From the NCBI GenBank assembly GCA_963806015.1, contig CAWDWM010000004.1:248001-312000 (forward strand): a stretch of DNA of 64,000 nt, read 5' to 3'. Origin of the DNA: JAOPZW01 sp963806015. Lineage in GTDB: Bacteria > Actinomycetota > Thermoleophilia > Solirubrobacterales > Solirubrobacteraceae. Below are positions 24,985-33,051 of this stretch, in pieces. The position numbers were made by a program, and so were the translations under genes. The first letter of the stretch is position 1, and each line of letters starts with the position of its first letter. The notes beneath the pieces are model-generated. The model was given only the letters and a program-made list of their open reading frames with translations. It had not been told where the DNA came from and ran no database searches.

Positions 24985-25581
24985 GTGGGGGACTGGGCCG
25001 CGGCCCGCGGCGCCGATGTGGACGTGCTGCACGCGCCGGTGGTCTCCGCGTGGCCCGACCCCCGTGACGCGAGCGCGGTCGTCACGCTGGGCTCCGACCG
25101 CTCCGTGCACGCCTCGAAGGACCCATGGATCGGCGCCCAGGTGGCCTTCCTGCGCGAGGCCCACGCGGCGGGCGTGCCGGTGCTGGGCATCTGCTTCGGC
25201 GGTCAGGCGCTCGCCGCGGCCCTCGGCGCCACCGTGAGCCGGGCCGCCGAGACCGAGATCGGCTGGGTCGACGTCCAGGGCGACGACGGCGTCGCAGGAC
25301 GCTGGTTCACCTGGCACGAGGACGTCTTCGACCTCCCGCCGGGCGCCACCGAGCTGGGACGCGCCGCCTCGGGTCTGCAGGCGTTCGCCGCCGGGCCCAG
25401 CGTGGGGCTGCAGTTCCACCCCGAGGTCACGCCGGCGATCGTCGACGACTGGCTGGCGGGCGCGCGCGACGAGGTGCCCGATCCCGAGCCGATCCGCGCC
25501 GAGACCGCGCGCACCGAGGGGCCGGCCCGCCAGCGCGCCTACGCGCTGATGGACCGCATTGCTGCCCGTTGGCCGCGCTGA
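24985..25581 (+). CDS. Class I glutamine amidotransferase (GuaA-like); true start probably 16 codons upstream
   Basis: A glutaminase domain with nucleophile Cys in GVPVLGICFGGQALA and His in GLQFHPEVTP followed by Glu of the triad. Coordinates start at the first standard start codon (GTG 24985). However, the same frame is open from the previous stop, and the codons from 24937 read (T)RLLVVQQQPDAPIGLVGDW. That is the normal first beta-strand and loop of this family, where other members start with Met. The codon at that place is ACG, preceded by AAGGGA. So either ACG is the start or an ATG was lost to mutation or error. The substrate is unknown; relatives are stand-alone GMP-synthase-like amidotransferases. 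Confidence 0.85.
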   Translation: MGDWAAARGADVDVLHAPVVSAWPDPRDASAVVTLGSDRSVHASKDPWIGAQVAFLREAHAAGVPVLGICFGGQALAAALGATVSRAAETEIGWVDVQGDDGVAGRWFTWHEDVFDLPPGATELGRAASGLQAFAAGPSVGLQFHPEVTPAIVDDWLAGARDEVPDPEPIRAETARTEGPARQRAYALMDRIAARWPR

Positions 25582-25650
25582 CGGTCCGCCATGTGTCCAT
25601 AAATGGGCCGTTGAGCAGCGCACAGCGACCGTGCGACCGATGGACGGGGC

Positions 25651-26355
25651 ATGCCTCGCCGCCGCCTCGCCACCGTCGCCGCGCTCGCCGCGCTCGCGCT
25701 GTGTGCGCCGGCCACGGCGAGCGCCGCCGACTGCGCGGGGTCCGACCTCGTTCCGGCGGCCGACAACGTCGCGGTCGTGGGGCAGGCCACGCTCTGCCTG
25801 CTCAACCAGCAGCGCGCCGCCCACGGCGTGGGACCGCTGGCCGAGAACGCGACCCTCACCACCGCCTCGGCGGGCTACTCGCAGCGGATGGTCGCGCAGG
25901 GCTTCTTCAACCACGAGTCCCCCGACGGCGGCACGCTGGTCGATCGCCTGACCGGCGCCGGCTACCTCGGCGACGAGGACGCATGGGTCGTGGGCGAGAA
26001 CATCGGCTGGGGCCAGGGCACGCTCGCCACCGCGCGCTCGATGGTCACCGCCTGGATGGGCAGCGCCGGCCACCGCGAGAACCTGCTCAGCGGCGACTAC
26101 ACCGAGGTCGGCCTCGGGCTGGCCCTCGGGACGCCGGCGGACCGGACGTGGGGCGCCACCTACACCACCGACTTCGGAGCCGGCGCGCAGGCGCCCGCCC
26201 ACGCGCAGGTCAAGGCGGCCCGCGCGGCGAGCAAGCCGCGCAAAAAGGCCAAGCGCCCGGCGATGTGCGCCCGCGCGGCCTCGGTGCGCCGCGGCGCGCG
26301 CTCCGCGAAGCGCGCATCGACCTGCGCCCGCTCGGCGCGCGTCAGCAGCCGCTGA
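25651..26355 (+). CDS. Secreted CAP/SCP-domain protein (YkwD-like)
   Basis: A 234-residue exported protein with a signal peptide ending ATASAAD. The CAP domain runs from about residue 40 to 175: LCLLNQQRAAHGVGPL, the His in FFNHESPDGG, GENIGWGQG, and AWMGSAGHRENLL with the second conserved His, then TEVGLGLA. The C-terminal 55 residues are extremely Lys/Arg/Ala-rich with three Cys and may bind anionic wall polymers. Function is unknown; bacterial CAP proteins are linked to cell wall and spore biology. It heads a cluster of wall-acting enzymes. Confidence 0.88.
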   Translation: MPRRRLATVAALAALALCAPATASAADCAGSDLVPAADNVAVVGQATLCLLNQQRAAHGVGPLAENATLTTASAGYSQRMVAQGFFNHESPDGGTLVDRLTGAGYLGDEDAWVVGENIGWGQGTLATARSMVTAWMGSAGHRENLLSGDYTEVGLGLALGTPADRTWGATYTTDFGAGAQAPAHAQVKAARAASKPRKKAKRPAMCARAASVRRGARSAKRASTCARSARVSSR

Positions 26356-26398
26356 CCATCCGTCCAGGGCCGCTGGGCGTGTCCTATCCTCGATCGTG

Positions 26399-27133
26399 AT
26401 GCCGCGCTCGTTGCCCATCGCTGCACTGCTCGCCCTCGCGCTGGTGCTCGGCGCGCCGGCCGCCGGCCTTGCGAGCACGCCGCCGGCCAACCCGCCCGGC
26501 GCCGTCCAGCTCTCCGACGAGCAGCTGACCACCCGCTGGGCGAACACCGCCGACGTGCAGCCCGTCTTCAGCCGCCCGTCGGAGCAGGCGCATCGCATCG
26601 CCCGCCTGCGCCTGCTCACCGAGGACAAGTTCCCCGAGGTCTACGTGGTGCTGGCGAGCTGGAAGAACGAGGTGGGCAACACGTGGCTGAAGATCCGCGT
26701 GCCCATGCGTCCCAACGGCCGCACCGGCTGGGTGCGCGAGAGCGCGCTCGGCGCCCTGCACACAGTCCACACGCGGATCGTGGTCAACCGCCACACGCTG
26801 CGGGTGACGCTCTACGACAACGGGCACCGGCGCTTCAGCGCCCGCATCGGCGTGGGCAAGGCCTCGACCCCGACTCCCGCCGGGCACTTCTGGATCCGCG
26901 AGAAGTTCCACGTCGCCGGCACCACCATCTACGGGCCGGCCGCGATCGGCACGAGCGCGTACGCGCCGACGCTGTCGGACTGGCCCGGCGGCGGAGTGGT
27001 GGGACTGCACGGCACCAACGAGCCGGGCCTCGTCCCCGGCCGCCCGTCGCACGGCTGCATCCGCCTGCGCAACCGCGACATCCTCAGGCTCTACCGGCTC
27101 GCCCCCACGGGCACGCCGGTCGACGTTCTCTGA
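26399..27133 (+). CDS. Exported L,D-transpeptidase (YkuD domain), copy 1
   Basis: A 244-residue exported enzyme. The signal peptide covers residues 1-24. An SH3-like N-terminal domain (VFSRPSEQAHRIARL, GRTGWVRESAL) precedes a YkuD catalytic domain. The catalytic motif is HGTNEPGLVPGRPSHGCIR with the essential Cys. It forms 3-3 cross-links in peptidoglycan or attaches proteins to it. ATG 26399 is preferred to the GTG one codon earlier; a TATCCT hexamer sits 8 bases upstream. The next gene is a close paralogue, about half identical and with the same domain order, so this is a tandem duplication. Confidence 0.93.
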   Translation: MPRSLPIAALLALALVLGAPAAGLASTPPANPPGAVQLSDEQLTTRWANTADVQPVFSRPSEQAHRIARLRLLTEDKFPEVYVVLASWKNEVGNTWLKIRVPMRPNGRTGWVRESALGALHTVHTRIVVNRHTLRVTLYDNGHRRFSARIGVGKASTPTPAGHFWIREKFHVAGTTIYGPAAIGTSAYAPTLSDWPGGGVVGLHGTNEPGLVPGRPSHGCIRLRNRDILRLYRLAPTGTPVDVL

Positions 27134-27471
27134 GCCCGCGAGAGCCGATACGGTTCGGCCTGCATGGACAACCGTTCGACCAGTTCTGGGGACCGCTCAA
27201 CCCTTGTAAGTGGCCGCCCGACGTTCTACGCTTCGCTCCGCATTCTTGACTGGCCCGACGGAGTGACGGGCACTGATGGGGGGGATTGGGAAGACAGCCG
27301 CCGGCCCTTGGGGAGGGGCCGGCGGTTGATCCCGACGATTTCGGGGTGGGGCAGGGTCGCCACCACCTCCAGCTGAGTCCCCTGAGGGGGCCTCGGGCGG
27401 GTCCGCCGGCACCACCCAGCCGGCGGGCCCGGCTTACTCTCCGCCCGCCCTTCGTTGTAGAAAGGCCGACC
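27134..27471 (+). other. 338-base gap between the two L,D-transpeptidase genes: structured, non-coding
   Basis: No open frame here looks coding. It holds a short hairpin just after the first gene (GCCGA/TCGGC near 27148), a strong stem CCGCCGGCCC/GGGCCGGCGG at 27298-27325, and a third stem near 27399-27431 (GCCGGC arms) before the second start codon. The first two could end transcription of copy 1; the third would lie in the leader of copy 2. I looked for the conserved c-di-AMP riboswitch segments seen at 29389-29535 and did not find them. Confidence 0.5.
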
Positions 27472-28206
27472 ATGCGCCAGGCCAGGACCATTCTCACCCT
27501 CGCTCTGCTCGCCGTCGCCGTCCCGGCGGCCACCGCTCACGCCGCCGGTCCGTCGGCCAACCCCCCGGGGATGAAGCGCCTGAGCGACGAGCGCACGCTC
27601 TCGCGCTGGGCCTACCCGAACAACCACGCCCGGGTCCGCTCGCGGCCGACCGCGCACGCGCGCACGGTGGCCAAGCTGCACTGGCTGACCGAGGACAACC
27701 TGCCCGAGATCTACCTCGTGCTGGCCTCGTGGCGCGACAGCCACGAGAACACGTGGGTCAAGATCCGGGTGCCCAAGCGCCCCAACGGCGTCACTGGCTG
27801 GGTGCCGCGACGCGCGCTGCGCCAGTACACGGCGGTGCGTACGTTCCTGGACCTCAACCGCTCGAGCCTGCTGCTCACGCTCTATCGCGACGGGCGGCCC
27901 GTGATGTCCGCGCACGTGGGCATCGGGTCAAGCGCGAACCCGACGCCGCACGGGCACTTCTATGTGCGCGAGAAGTTCCGCGTCAGGGGCGCCGCGGTCT
28001 ACGGTCCCTTCGCGCTGGGCACCAGCGCGTACGCGCCGCACCTGACCGACTGGCCGGGCGGCGGCGTCGTCGGCCTGCACGGCACCAACGAGCCCGGCCT
28101 GATCCCCGGCCGCCCGTCGCACGGCTGCATCCGCCTGCGCAACGACAAGATCACGCGCCTGTACCGGCTCACCCCGCGGGGTACGCCGATCAACATCCAC
28201 GACTGA
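27472..28206 (+). CDS. Exported L,D-transpeptidase (YkuD domain), copy 2
   Basis: A 244-residue paralogue of the preceding gene with the same plan: signal peptide ending ATAHAAG, SH3-like domain (VRSRPTAHARTVAKL, GVTGWVPRRAL) and YkuD domain with catalytic HGTNEPGLIPGRPSHGCIR. The start ATG follows GAAAGG as ribosome-binding site, 8 bases away, so unlike many genes here it has a conventional leader. A structured upstream region suggests it has its own regulation. Two tandem copies may act under different wall-stress conditions. Its 3' end faces the riboswitch-controlled hydrolase across palindromic element C. Confidence 0.93.
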   Translation: MRQARTILTLALLAVAVPAATAHAAGPSANPPGMKRLSDERTLSRWAYPNNHARVRSRPTAHARTVAKLHWLTEDNLPEIYLVLASWRDSHENTWVKIRVPKRPNGVTGWVPRRALRQYTAVRTFLDLNRSSLLLTLYRDGRPVMSAHVGIGSSANPTPHGHFYVREKFRVRGAAVYGPFALGTSAYAPHLTDWPGGGVVGLHGTNEPGLIPGRPSHGCIRLRNDKITRLYRLTPRGTPINIHD

Positions 28207-28240
28207 TTCGGTCTGCCGCACCGCGCTCGCGGCGCCACAC

Positions 28241-28440
28241 GCGCTTACAGCATCACCGAGGGGAACGAGCCAGCGGTGGGGCGGGGCGCCCCCCGGCTGC
28301 GTGCGAGGGCGCGGCTCACGAACTGCCTGGGATAGGCGTCGGTTTCCGGGGGTAATCCCAGGCAGTTCGGGCACCAGCCCGCCGGAGGCGCGAGCGCCCC
28401 GACCGCCGCAACTCCCTTCCCTCGATGCGGCAGTTTGCGC
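28241..28440. repeat. Palindromic intergenic element, copy C
   Basis: It lies between convergent stops at 28206 and 28479. The left end is CAGCATCACCGAGGGG (28248-28263). The right end (28413-28440) is the inverted form TCCCTTCCCTCGATGCGG followed by CAGTTTGCGC. The core is a perfect 15-bp stem (28319-28333 with 28355-28369) whose arm CGAACTGCCTGGGAT is identical to the core of copy A, 24 kb away, with a 21-base loop that also shares TCGG and TTCCGGG. Confidence 0.8.
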
Positions 28441-28478
28441 CGCGCGGTGTCGCCAACGAGAGCGGGAGACGAAGAGAC

Positions 28479-29381
28479 CTAGAGCCCGGCGGGGTGGCGC
28501 GCGACGTAGCCCGCGCTCGAGCGGTCCACGCGCTGCCAGCGCGAGCCCGTGTCCCAGCGCCCGGTGGTGTCGTAGCGCCGGCCGTTGATGATCAGGAAGG
28601 TGTGGCCGGCGTTGGCGTAGACGGTGATCCAGCGGCCGCGGCCGGGCTGGCCCCACGACATGAGCTCGCCCGAGTCGCGCGGGCGCCCGAGCTGGCCGGT
28701 GGCGTGCAGGACGTAGGAGACCGAGCCCGAGCAGTCATAGCCCGAGTCGTGGAAGGAGCGATGGCCGCCGCCCCAGCGGTAGGGGAAGGCGGCGATGCGG
28801 TTGGCCGCGGAGACGGCGCGGAAGACCGCGGCGGGGATCCCGGGGCGGCTCGCGCCGTGCAGGTGGGCGCGCTTGAGCACGGGGTGCGCGCCGCCGATGC
28901 CGAGCGCGGCCCACGTGGCGGGGCCGACGACGCCGTCGGCGGTCAGCCCATGCGCGCGCTGGAAGCTGCGCACTGCGCGGGCGGTACCCGGGCCGAACAC
29001 GCCGTCGGCGGTCACGCCGAGCCGGCTCTGCAGCAGGCGCACGCTGGCGCCTCGCGTGCGGACGCCGGTGCTGCCCCCGACCCCCGCGGCGCGGGCCGTC
29101 GCGTGGCGGTGCAGGCTGCGCCGCAGCATCCGCCAGGTCCCGGCGCCGACCACGCCGTCGGCAGTGAGCCCATGCCGGCGCTGGAAGCGCTTGACGGCGT
29201 GCAGGGTGCCGCGGCCGAAGACGCCATCGTCGCCGAGGTGTAGCGCGCGCTGGAGCTTGGCCACGGAGCGGCCGCGATCGCCGTGGTGCAGCGTCGGGAG
29301 GGCCTGCGCGCTCGCGACGGGCAGCAGCGCGATGGCCGCGGTGGCGGCCAGGCAGCGGATGTGGGCGGCTGGGTGGGGCAT
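28479..29381 (-). CDS. Exported peptidoglycan hydrolase: two PG-binding domains plus NlpC/P60-like peptidase
   Basis: A 300-residue exported protein starting MPHPAAH at the ATG 29381, with a signal peptide to about residue 27. Two peptidoglycan_binding_1 domains follow: VAKLQRALHLGDDGVFGRGT to TADGVVGAGTW, and VRLLQSRLGVTADGVFGPGT to TADGVVGPATW. The C-terminal peptidase has the nucleophile Cys in YDCSGSVSYVL and His in YANAGHTFLIING, an NlpC/P60-type pair. It would cut stem peptides during wall remodelling. The 5' leader carries a c-di-AMP riboswitch, the usual control of such genes in actinobacteria. Confidence 0.92.
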   Translation of the reverse strand: MPHPAAHIRCLAATAAIALLPVASAQALPTLHHGDRGRSVAKLQRALHLGDDGVFGRGTLHAVKRFQRRHGLTADGVVGAGTWRMLRRSLHRHATARAAGVGGSTGVRTRGASVRLLQSRLGVTADGVFGPGTARAVRSFQRAHGLTADGVVGPATWAALGIGGAHPVLKRAHLHGASRPGIPAAVFRAVSAANRIAAFPYRWGGGHRSFHDSGYDCSGSVSYVLHATGQLGRPRDSGELMSWGQPGRGRWITVYANAGHTFLIINGRRYDTTGRWDTGSRWQRVDRSSAGYVARHPAGL

Positions 29382-29388
29382 CGGTTGG

Positions 29389-29535
29389 GCGCCTACGGGG
29401 TGAGCTGACGGGCTCGCGCGATGCGCTACGCCGCTGCCATGCGGCGATTCGCCCCGCGGACGCCTCCTCGCGCCCGCAGTGGTTCCCCCGATCACCGACC
29501 CTTGCGGGCAGGCGACTCGGCGCGGCAGGCGTCGA
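29389..29535 (-). promoter_or_regulatory. c-di-AMP (ydaO/yuaA) riboswitch
   Basis: Read on the minus strand, the leader contains the conserved parts of the c-di-AMP riboswitch in order: GATCGGGGGAACCAC, GGGGCGAATCGCCGCATGG, and GAGCCCGTCAGCTCACCCCG ending GTAGGCG. The 5' segment CGCCT can pair with the final AGGCG as P1. The aptamer ends 8 bases before the ATG of the peptidoglycan hydrolase, so ligand binding could block translation start or cause premature termination. High c-di-AMP normally turns such genes off. Confidence 0.9.
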
Positions 29536-29582
29536 CGCTACCAGCCAAAATCCCTGCTCAATGCACGATTTCTTGCAGGCGC

Positions 29583-30599
29583 TCAGGCGCGGCGCAGCCG
29601 GACGGTGCCGACGTCGATGGCGTTCTGCTCGATGTTCATGCGCCCGGGATAGCCGAGCGGCGGGGCGGTGTAGCGCCCGAGGCGCTCGAGCTGCTCGTCG
29701 GTCAGCGCCAGCTCCGCGGCGGGGAGCAGGTCCTCGAGCTGCTCGAGCGTGCGCGGGCCGAGGATCGGCGCGGTGACGCCCGGCTGGGCCAGCAGCCAGG
29801 CGATCGCGACCTGCGCGACGCTTGCCCCGTGTTCATCGGCGACGGCACGCGCCTCGTCGACGGCGCGGAAGTTGGCCTCGGTGCCGCGGCGATGCAGCGC
29901 CTCCTCGAGGTCGTCCTGCGCATCGCCGATGCGCGTGCCGGCGGGCGGCTGGGCCCCGCGCTCATAGCGGCCGGTCAAGAAGCCGGCGCCGAGCGGGCCC
30001 CACGGGAGGACCCCGAGCCCGGCGGCGCGGCAGAAGGGCAGGATCTCCGTCTCGATCGAGCGCTCGACGAGCGAGTACTGCGGCTGCAGCGAGACGAAGG
30101 CGGAGAGCCCTTCGCGGTCCTGGACGCCGACCGCCCACGCCAGCAGCCACGCCGGGAAGTTCGAGGCACCGAGCGCGCGCACCTTGCCGGCGCGCACGAG
30201 GCCGTCGAGGGCCGCCAGCGTGTCCTCCAGCGGGACGTCGGGGTCGGGCGCGTGGACCTGGTAGAGGTCGATGACGTCGATCCCCAGCCGCCGCAGCGAG
30301 GCGTCGCACGCCTGCACGATCCGCCCGGGGGCGAGCCCCGCCCCGCCGGGATCGGAGACCGCGAAGCGGACCTTGGTGGCCACGACGACCTCGTCGCGCC
30401 GATCTGCGAGCCAGGGCGCGAGCGTCTGCTCCGCGGCGCCGTCGCCGTAGACGTCGGCGGTGTCGAGAAAGTTGTGCCCGGCCGCCACGTAGGCGTCCAG
30501 CATGCGCTGCGCCTCATCGGGCGGCGTGCGCCCGCCCATCAGCATGGTGCCCAGGCATAGGCGGCTGACGCGCAGCGGTCCGAGGTCGACGTGGTCCAT
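29583..30599 (-). CDS. Aldo/keto reductase (1)
   Basis: A 338-residue TIM-barrel oxidoreductase using NADPH. The catalytic tetrad is visible: Asp and Tyr in FLDTADVYGDG, Lys in VATKVR and His in LYQVHAPD. A C-terminal cofactor-binding segment reads PILGPRTLEQLEDLL. ATG 30599 (MDHVDLGPLRVSRLCLGTM) is the family-typical start. It reduces aldehydes or ketones of unknown identity. It is one of three aldo/keto reductases in the window (also 40414 and 62355) that share the plan but are not adjacent. The P450 gene is divergent, 61 bases away. Confidence 0.92.
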   Translation of the reverse strand: MDHVDLGPLRVSRLCLGTMLMGGRTPPDEAQRMLDAYVAAGHNFLDTADVYGDGAAEQTLAPWLADRRDEVVVATKVRFAVSDPGGAGLAPGRIVQACDASLRRLGIDVIDLYQVHAPDPDVPLEDTLAALDGLVRAGKVRALGASNFPAWLLAWAVGVQDREGLSAFVSLQPQYSLVERSIETEILPFCRAAGLGVLPWGPLGAGFLTGRYERGAQPPAGTRIGDAQDDLEEALHRRGTEANFRAVDEARAVADEHGASVAQVAIAWLLAQPGVTAPILGPRTLEQLEDLLPAAELALTDEQLERLGRYTAPPLGYPGRMNIEQNAIDVGTVRLRRA

Positions 30600-30660
30600 G
30601 GGCGCCCGTATGCCCGGCGACCGCACCAGCGAACCACGGCCAGGCGATAGGTTCGCCGCC

Positions 30661-31869
30661 ATGGCGCTGCTGTCCGAGCTCGACCTTCCGGTCCTCGACT
30701 ACACCGACCCTGCCCTGCGCGGCCCGGGCTTTCATCCGCGGATGGCGGAGCTCAGCGCCCAGGGCTGGCTGGCGGCCACGCCCATCGGGGCGATGGTGCT
30801 CGACCGCGAGACGAGCGAGGTCTTCCTGCGCAGCCGCTCGACGACCTTCCCCGGGCGCAAGCTGGCCGAGCTCTTCGGGATCGAGACCGGCCCGCTGGCC
30901 GAGGAGCTGCGCCGCAACATCCTCTGCATCGACGGCGACGACCACCGGCGCCTGCGCAACCTGGTCAATCCGGCCTTGACGCCGCGCGCCGCCGACCGCT
31001 GGCGCCCGGCCATGCGCACCTACCTCGAGGAGCTGTGGGAGGCGGTGCGCGGCGACGGGTCCTGCGAGTTCGTCGACGCCTTCGCCAAGCCGTACCCCTC
31101 GCTGGTCATCGCGACGGTGATGGGCGCCCCGCTGACCGATGCGCCGCGGCTGCACCACTGGTCCAACTGGATCCAGAAGCAGTTCGACGCCGAGGCGCTC
31201 ATGACCGAGCGCGCGCTCATCGAGGAGGCGGTGGTCGAGTTCTACGACTACGCCGACGCGCTGCTGGCCGCCCGCCGCGACGATCCCGGCGAGGACCTGG
31301 TCTCGACCCTCCTGGCCGCGGAGGCCGACGGCGACCGGCTCTCGGACGTCGAGTGCGTGAACCTCGTGCTCAACGTCCTCATCGGCGGCGTCGACACCAC
31401 GCAGTCCCAGCTCGCCCACGCCGTGCGCCTGCTGGCCGAGCATCCCGACCAGTGGGCGGCCCTCCGGGCCGACCCGTCGCTGGCCGCCGGGGCCGTCGAG
31501 GAGGCGCTGCGCTACGAGCCCATCACGCCGTTCACCGCGCGCATCGTGGTCGAGGACATGGAGGTGCGCGGCGTCGCCTTCCCGGCCGGCACCGTGGTCT
31601 TCGTGGCGAGCTGCACCGCCAACCGCGACGGCCTCGAGGAGCCAGACCGCTTCGACATCACGCGGACCGACGGCGGGCGCCTGACGACGTTCGGCGCGGG
31701 CATCCACTACTGCCTGGGCGCGAACCTCGCTCGCGCCGAGCTGCAGGAGGGCCTGGCCTTCCTGGCCGCCCACGTCGACCGGCTGGAGCTCGACGGCGAG
31801 CCGGTATACGGCAGCGTGACCGGCATCTACGGGCTCGACCGCCTGCCGATCCGCTTCAGCGCCGCCTAA
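30661..31869 (+). CDS. Cytochrome P450
   Basis: A 402-residue soluble bacterial P450. The I-helix oxygen-activation motif is IGGVDTT near residue 242, the K-helix ExxR is EALR near 282, and the heme loop FGAGIHYCLGANLARAE carries the thiolate ligand Cys351. The C-helix region is GDDHRRLRNLVNPAL. No ferredoxin or reductase gene is adjacent, so its electron donor is encoded elsewhere. The substrate cannot be told from sequence. ATG 30661 lies 7 bases after TAGGTT. The AI-2E-type gene follows 21 bases downstream and may be cotranscribed. Confidence 0.94.
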   Translation: MALLSELDLPVLDYTDPALRGPGFHPRMAELSAQGWLAATPIGAMVLDRETSEVFLRSRSTTFPGRKLAELFGIETGPLAEELRRNILCIDGDDHRRLRNLVNPALTPRAADRWRPAMRTYLEELWEAVRGDGSCEFVDAFAKPYPSLVIATVMGAPLTDAPRLHHWSNWIQKQFDAEALMTERALIEEAVVEFYDYADALLAARRDDPGEDLVSTLLAAEADGDRLSDVECVNLVLNVLIGGVDTTQSQLAHAVRLLAEHPDQWAALRADPSLAAGAVEEALRYEPITPFTARIVVEDMEVRGVAFPAGTVVFVASCTANRDGLEEPDRFDITRTDGGRLTTFGAGIHYCLGANLARAELQEGLAFLAAHVDRLELDGEPVYGSVTGIYGLDRLPIRFSAA

Positions 31870-31890
31870 CCGTCCGGCGGCGGGTCGATC

Positions 31891-32970
31891 ATGCCGACAC
31901 CCGGCATGACCGCCGCCGACGTCAACCTGCGCGCCATCCTGCGCATCGTCCTCGTGATCGTCGGGGTGGTGCTGTGCCTGTACGTGCTCTATCTGCTGCG
32001 CAAGCCGATCGGCTGGATCGTGCTCGCAACCTTCATCGCCGTGGCGATGTCGGCGCCGGTGAACCTGCTGGCGCGCCACATGCACCGCGGACTGGCGATC
32101 GCGCTCGCCTACCTCGGCCTGCTGGCATTCCCGATCCTGCTGGCGCTGATCCTGGTCCCGCCGATCGTCAACGGCGTCGACGACCTCGCCTCCAAGGCGC
32201 CCGCGTACGCCGCCGACGCGCAGGATTACGTCCAGAAGAACCAGACACTGCGCAAGCTCGAGGACGACTACGGCGTCATCTCGCAACTCCAGGAGCAGGC
32301 CAAGAAGCTGCCCAACAAGATCGGCGGTGCCGCCGGGACGTTGAAGGACCTCGGCGTCGGAGCCGTCAACTCCGTGTTCGCCGGGCTGACGATCCTCATC
32401 CTCTCGATCTTCATGGTCGCCGACGGGCGAAGATGGGTGATGAACGCGCTCGCGTTCCAGCCCGACGAGCGCCGGGAGCGCCTGGATCGCGCCCTGAGCC
32501 GCATCAGCACCGCGGTCGCCAATTACGTGGGCGGGGCGCTGGCCCAGGCGACGATCGCCGGCGTGACCAGCTTCATCGTCATGAAGATCCTCGGGATTCC
32601 GTTCGCCGCCCCGCTGGCGGTGCTGGTCGGCTTCTTCGACCTCATCCCCCTCATCGGCGCCACCATCGCCGCGGTCCTCGTCGGGATCGTCACGGTCTTC
32701 GCCGACTTCCCGCTCGACACCATCATCTGGGTCATCTGGGCGGTCGTCTACCAGCAGCTCGAGAACACGGTCATCCAGCCGCAGATCCAGCGCCGCGCCG
32801 TCGACCTGCACCCGTTCCTCGTCCTGGTCTCCGTCCTCTTCGGCTCCACGCTGTTCGGCGTCGCCGGCGCGCTGCTGGCCATCCCGGCGGCCGCGTCGGT
32901 GCAGATCGCGGTCGGGGAGTGGTGGCACTTCCGCCAGTCGGGGCGGGTGCAGCTGGTGCCGGATCCCTAA
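31891..32970 (+). CDS. AI-2E/PerM family membrane transporter
   Basis: A 359-residue protein of the AI-2E transporter-like family (formerly UPF0118), with about eight membrane helices. N-terminal helices lie at residues 15-75, and a long extracytoplasmic or amphipathic segment with Lys/Gln-rich coiled coil (YVQKNQTLRKLEDDY) near 110-140. The C-terminal block holds the family motif PFAAPLAVLVGFFDLIPLIG and VYQQLENTVIQPQI. Members are proposed exporters of autoinducer or small solutes or Na+/H+ antiporters. Specificity is unknown. Confidence 0.9.
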   Translation: MPTPGMTAADVNLRAILRIVLVIVGVVLCLYVLYLLRKPIGWIVLATFIAVAMSAPVNLLARHMHRGLAIALAYLGLLAFPILLALILVPPIVNGVDDLASKAPAYAADAQDYVQKNQTLRKLEDDYGVISQLQEQAKKLPNKIGGAAGTLKDLGVGAVNSVFAGLTILILSIFMVADGRRWVMNALAFQPDERRERLDRALSRISTAVANYVGGALAQATIAGVTSFIVMKILGIPFAAPLAVLVGFFDLIPLIGATIAAVLVGIVTVFADFPLDTIIWVIWAVVYQQLENTVIQPQIQRRAVDLHPFLVLVSVLFGSTLFGVAGALLAIPAAASVQIAVGEWWHFRQSGRVQLVPDP

Positions 32971-32982
32971 AGGGGTGCCGGA

Positions 32983-33018
32983 GGTGGCACAGACGGCGGA
33001 GCCGTCGCATCCGCCACC
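32983..33018. terminator. Hairpin between convergent genes
   Basis: Nested inverted repeats GGTGGC/GCCACC (32983-32988 with 33013-33018) and GACGGC/GCCGTC (32992-32997 with 33001-33006) lie between the stops at 32970 and 33052. A further short stem GTCGC/GCGAC follows near 33033-33044. Probably a bidirectional terminator. Confidence 0.5.
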
Positions 33019-33051
33019 GTAGGTGGGTCCCCGTCGCGAAGCGACTTGGTC

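Noticed and set aside
27134..27471. Possible second c-di-AMP riboswitch before the second L,D-transpeptidase
   Set aside because: The conserved GGGGGAACC and CCGTCAGCT segments are absent.
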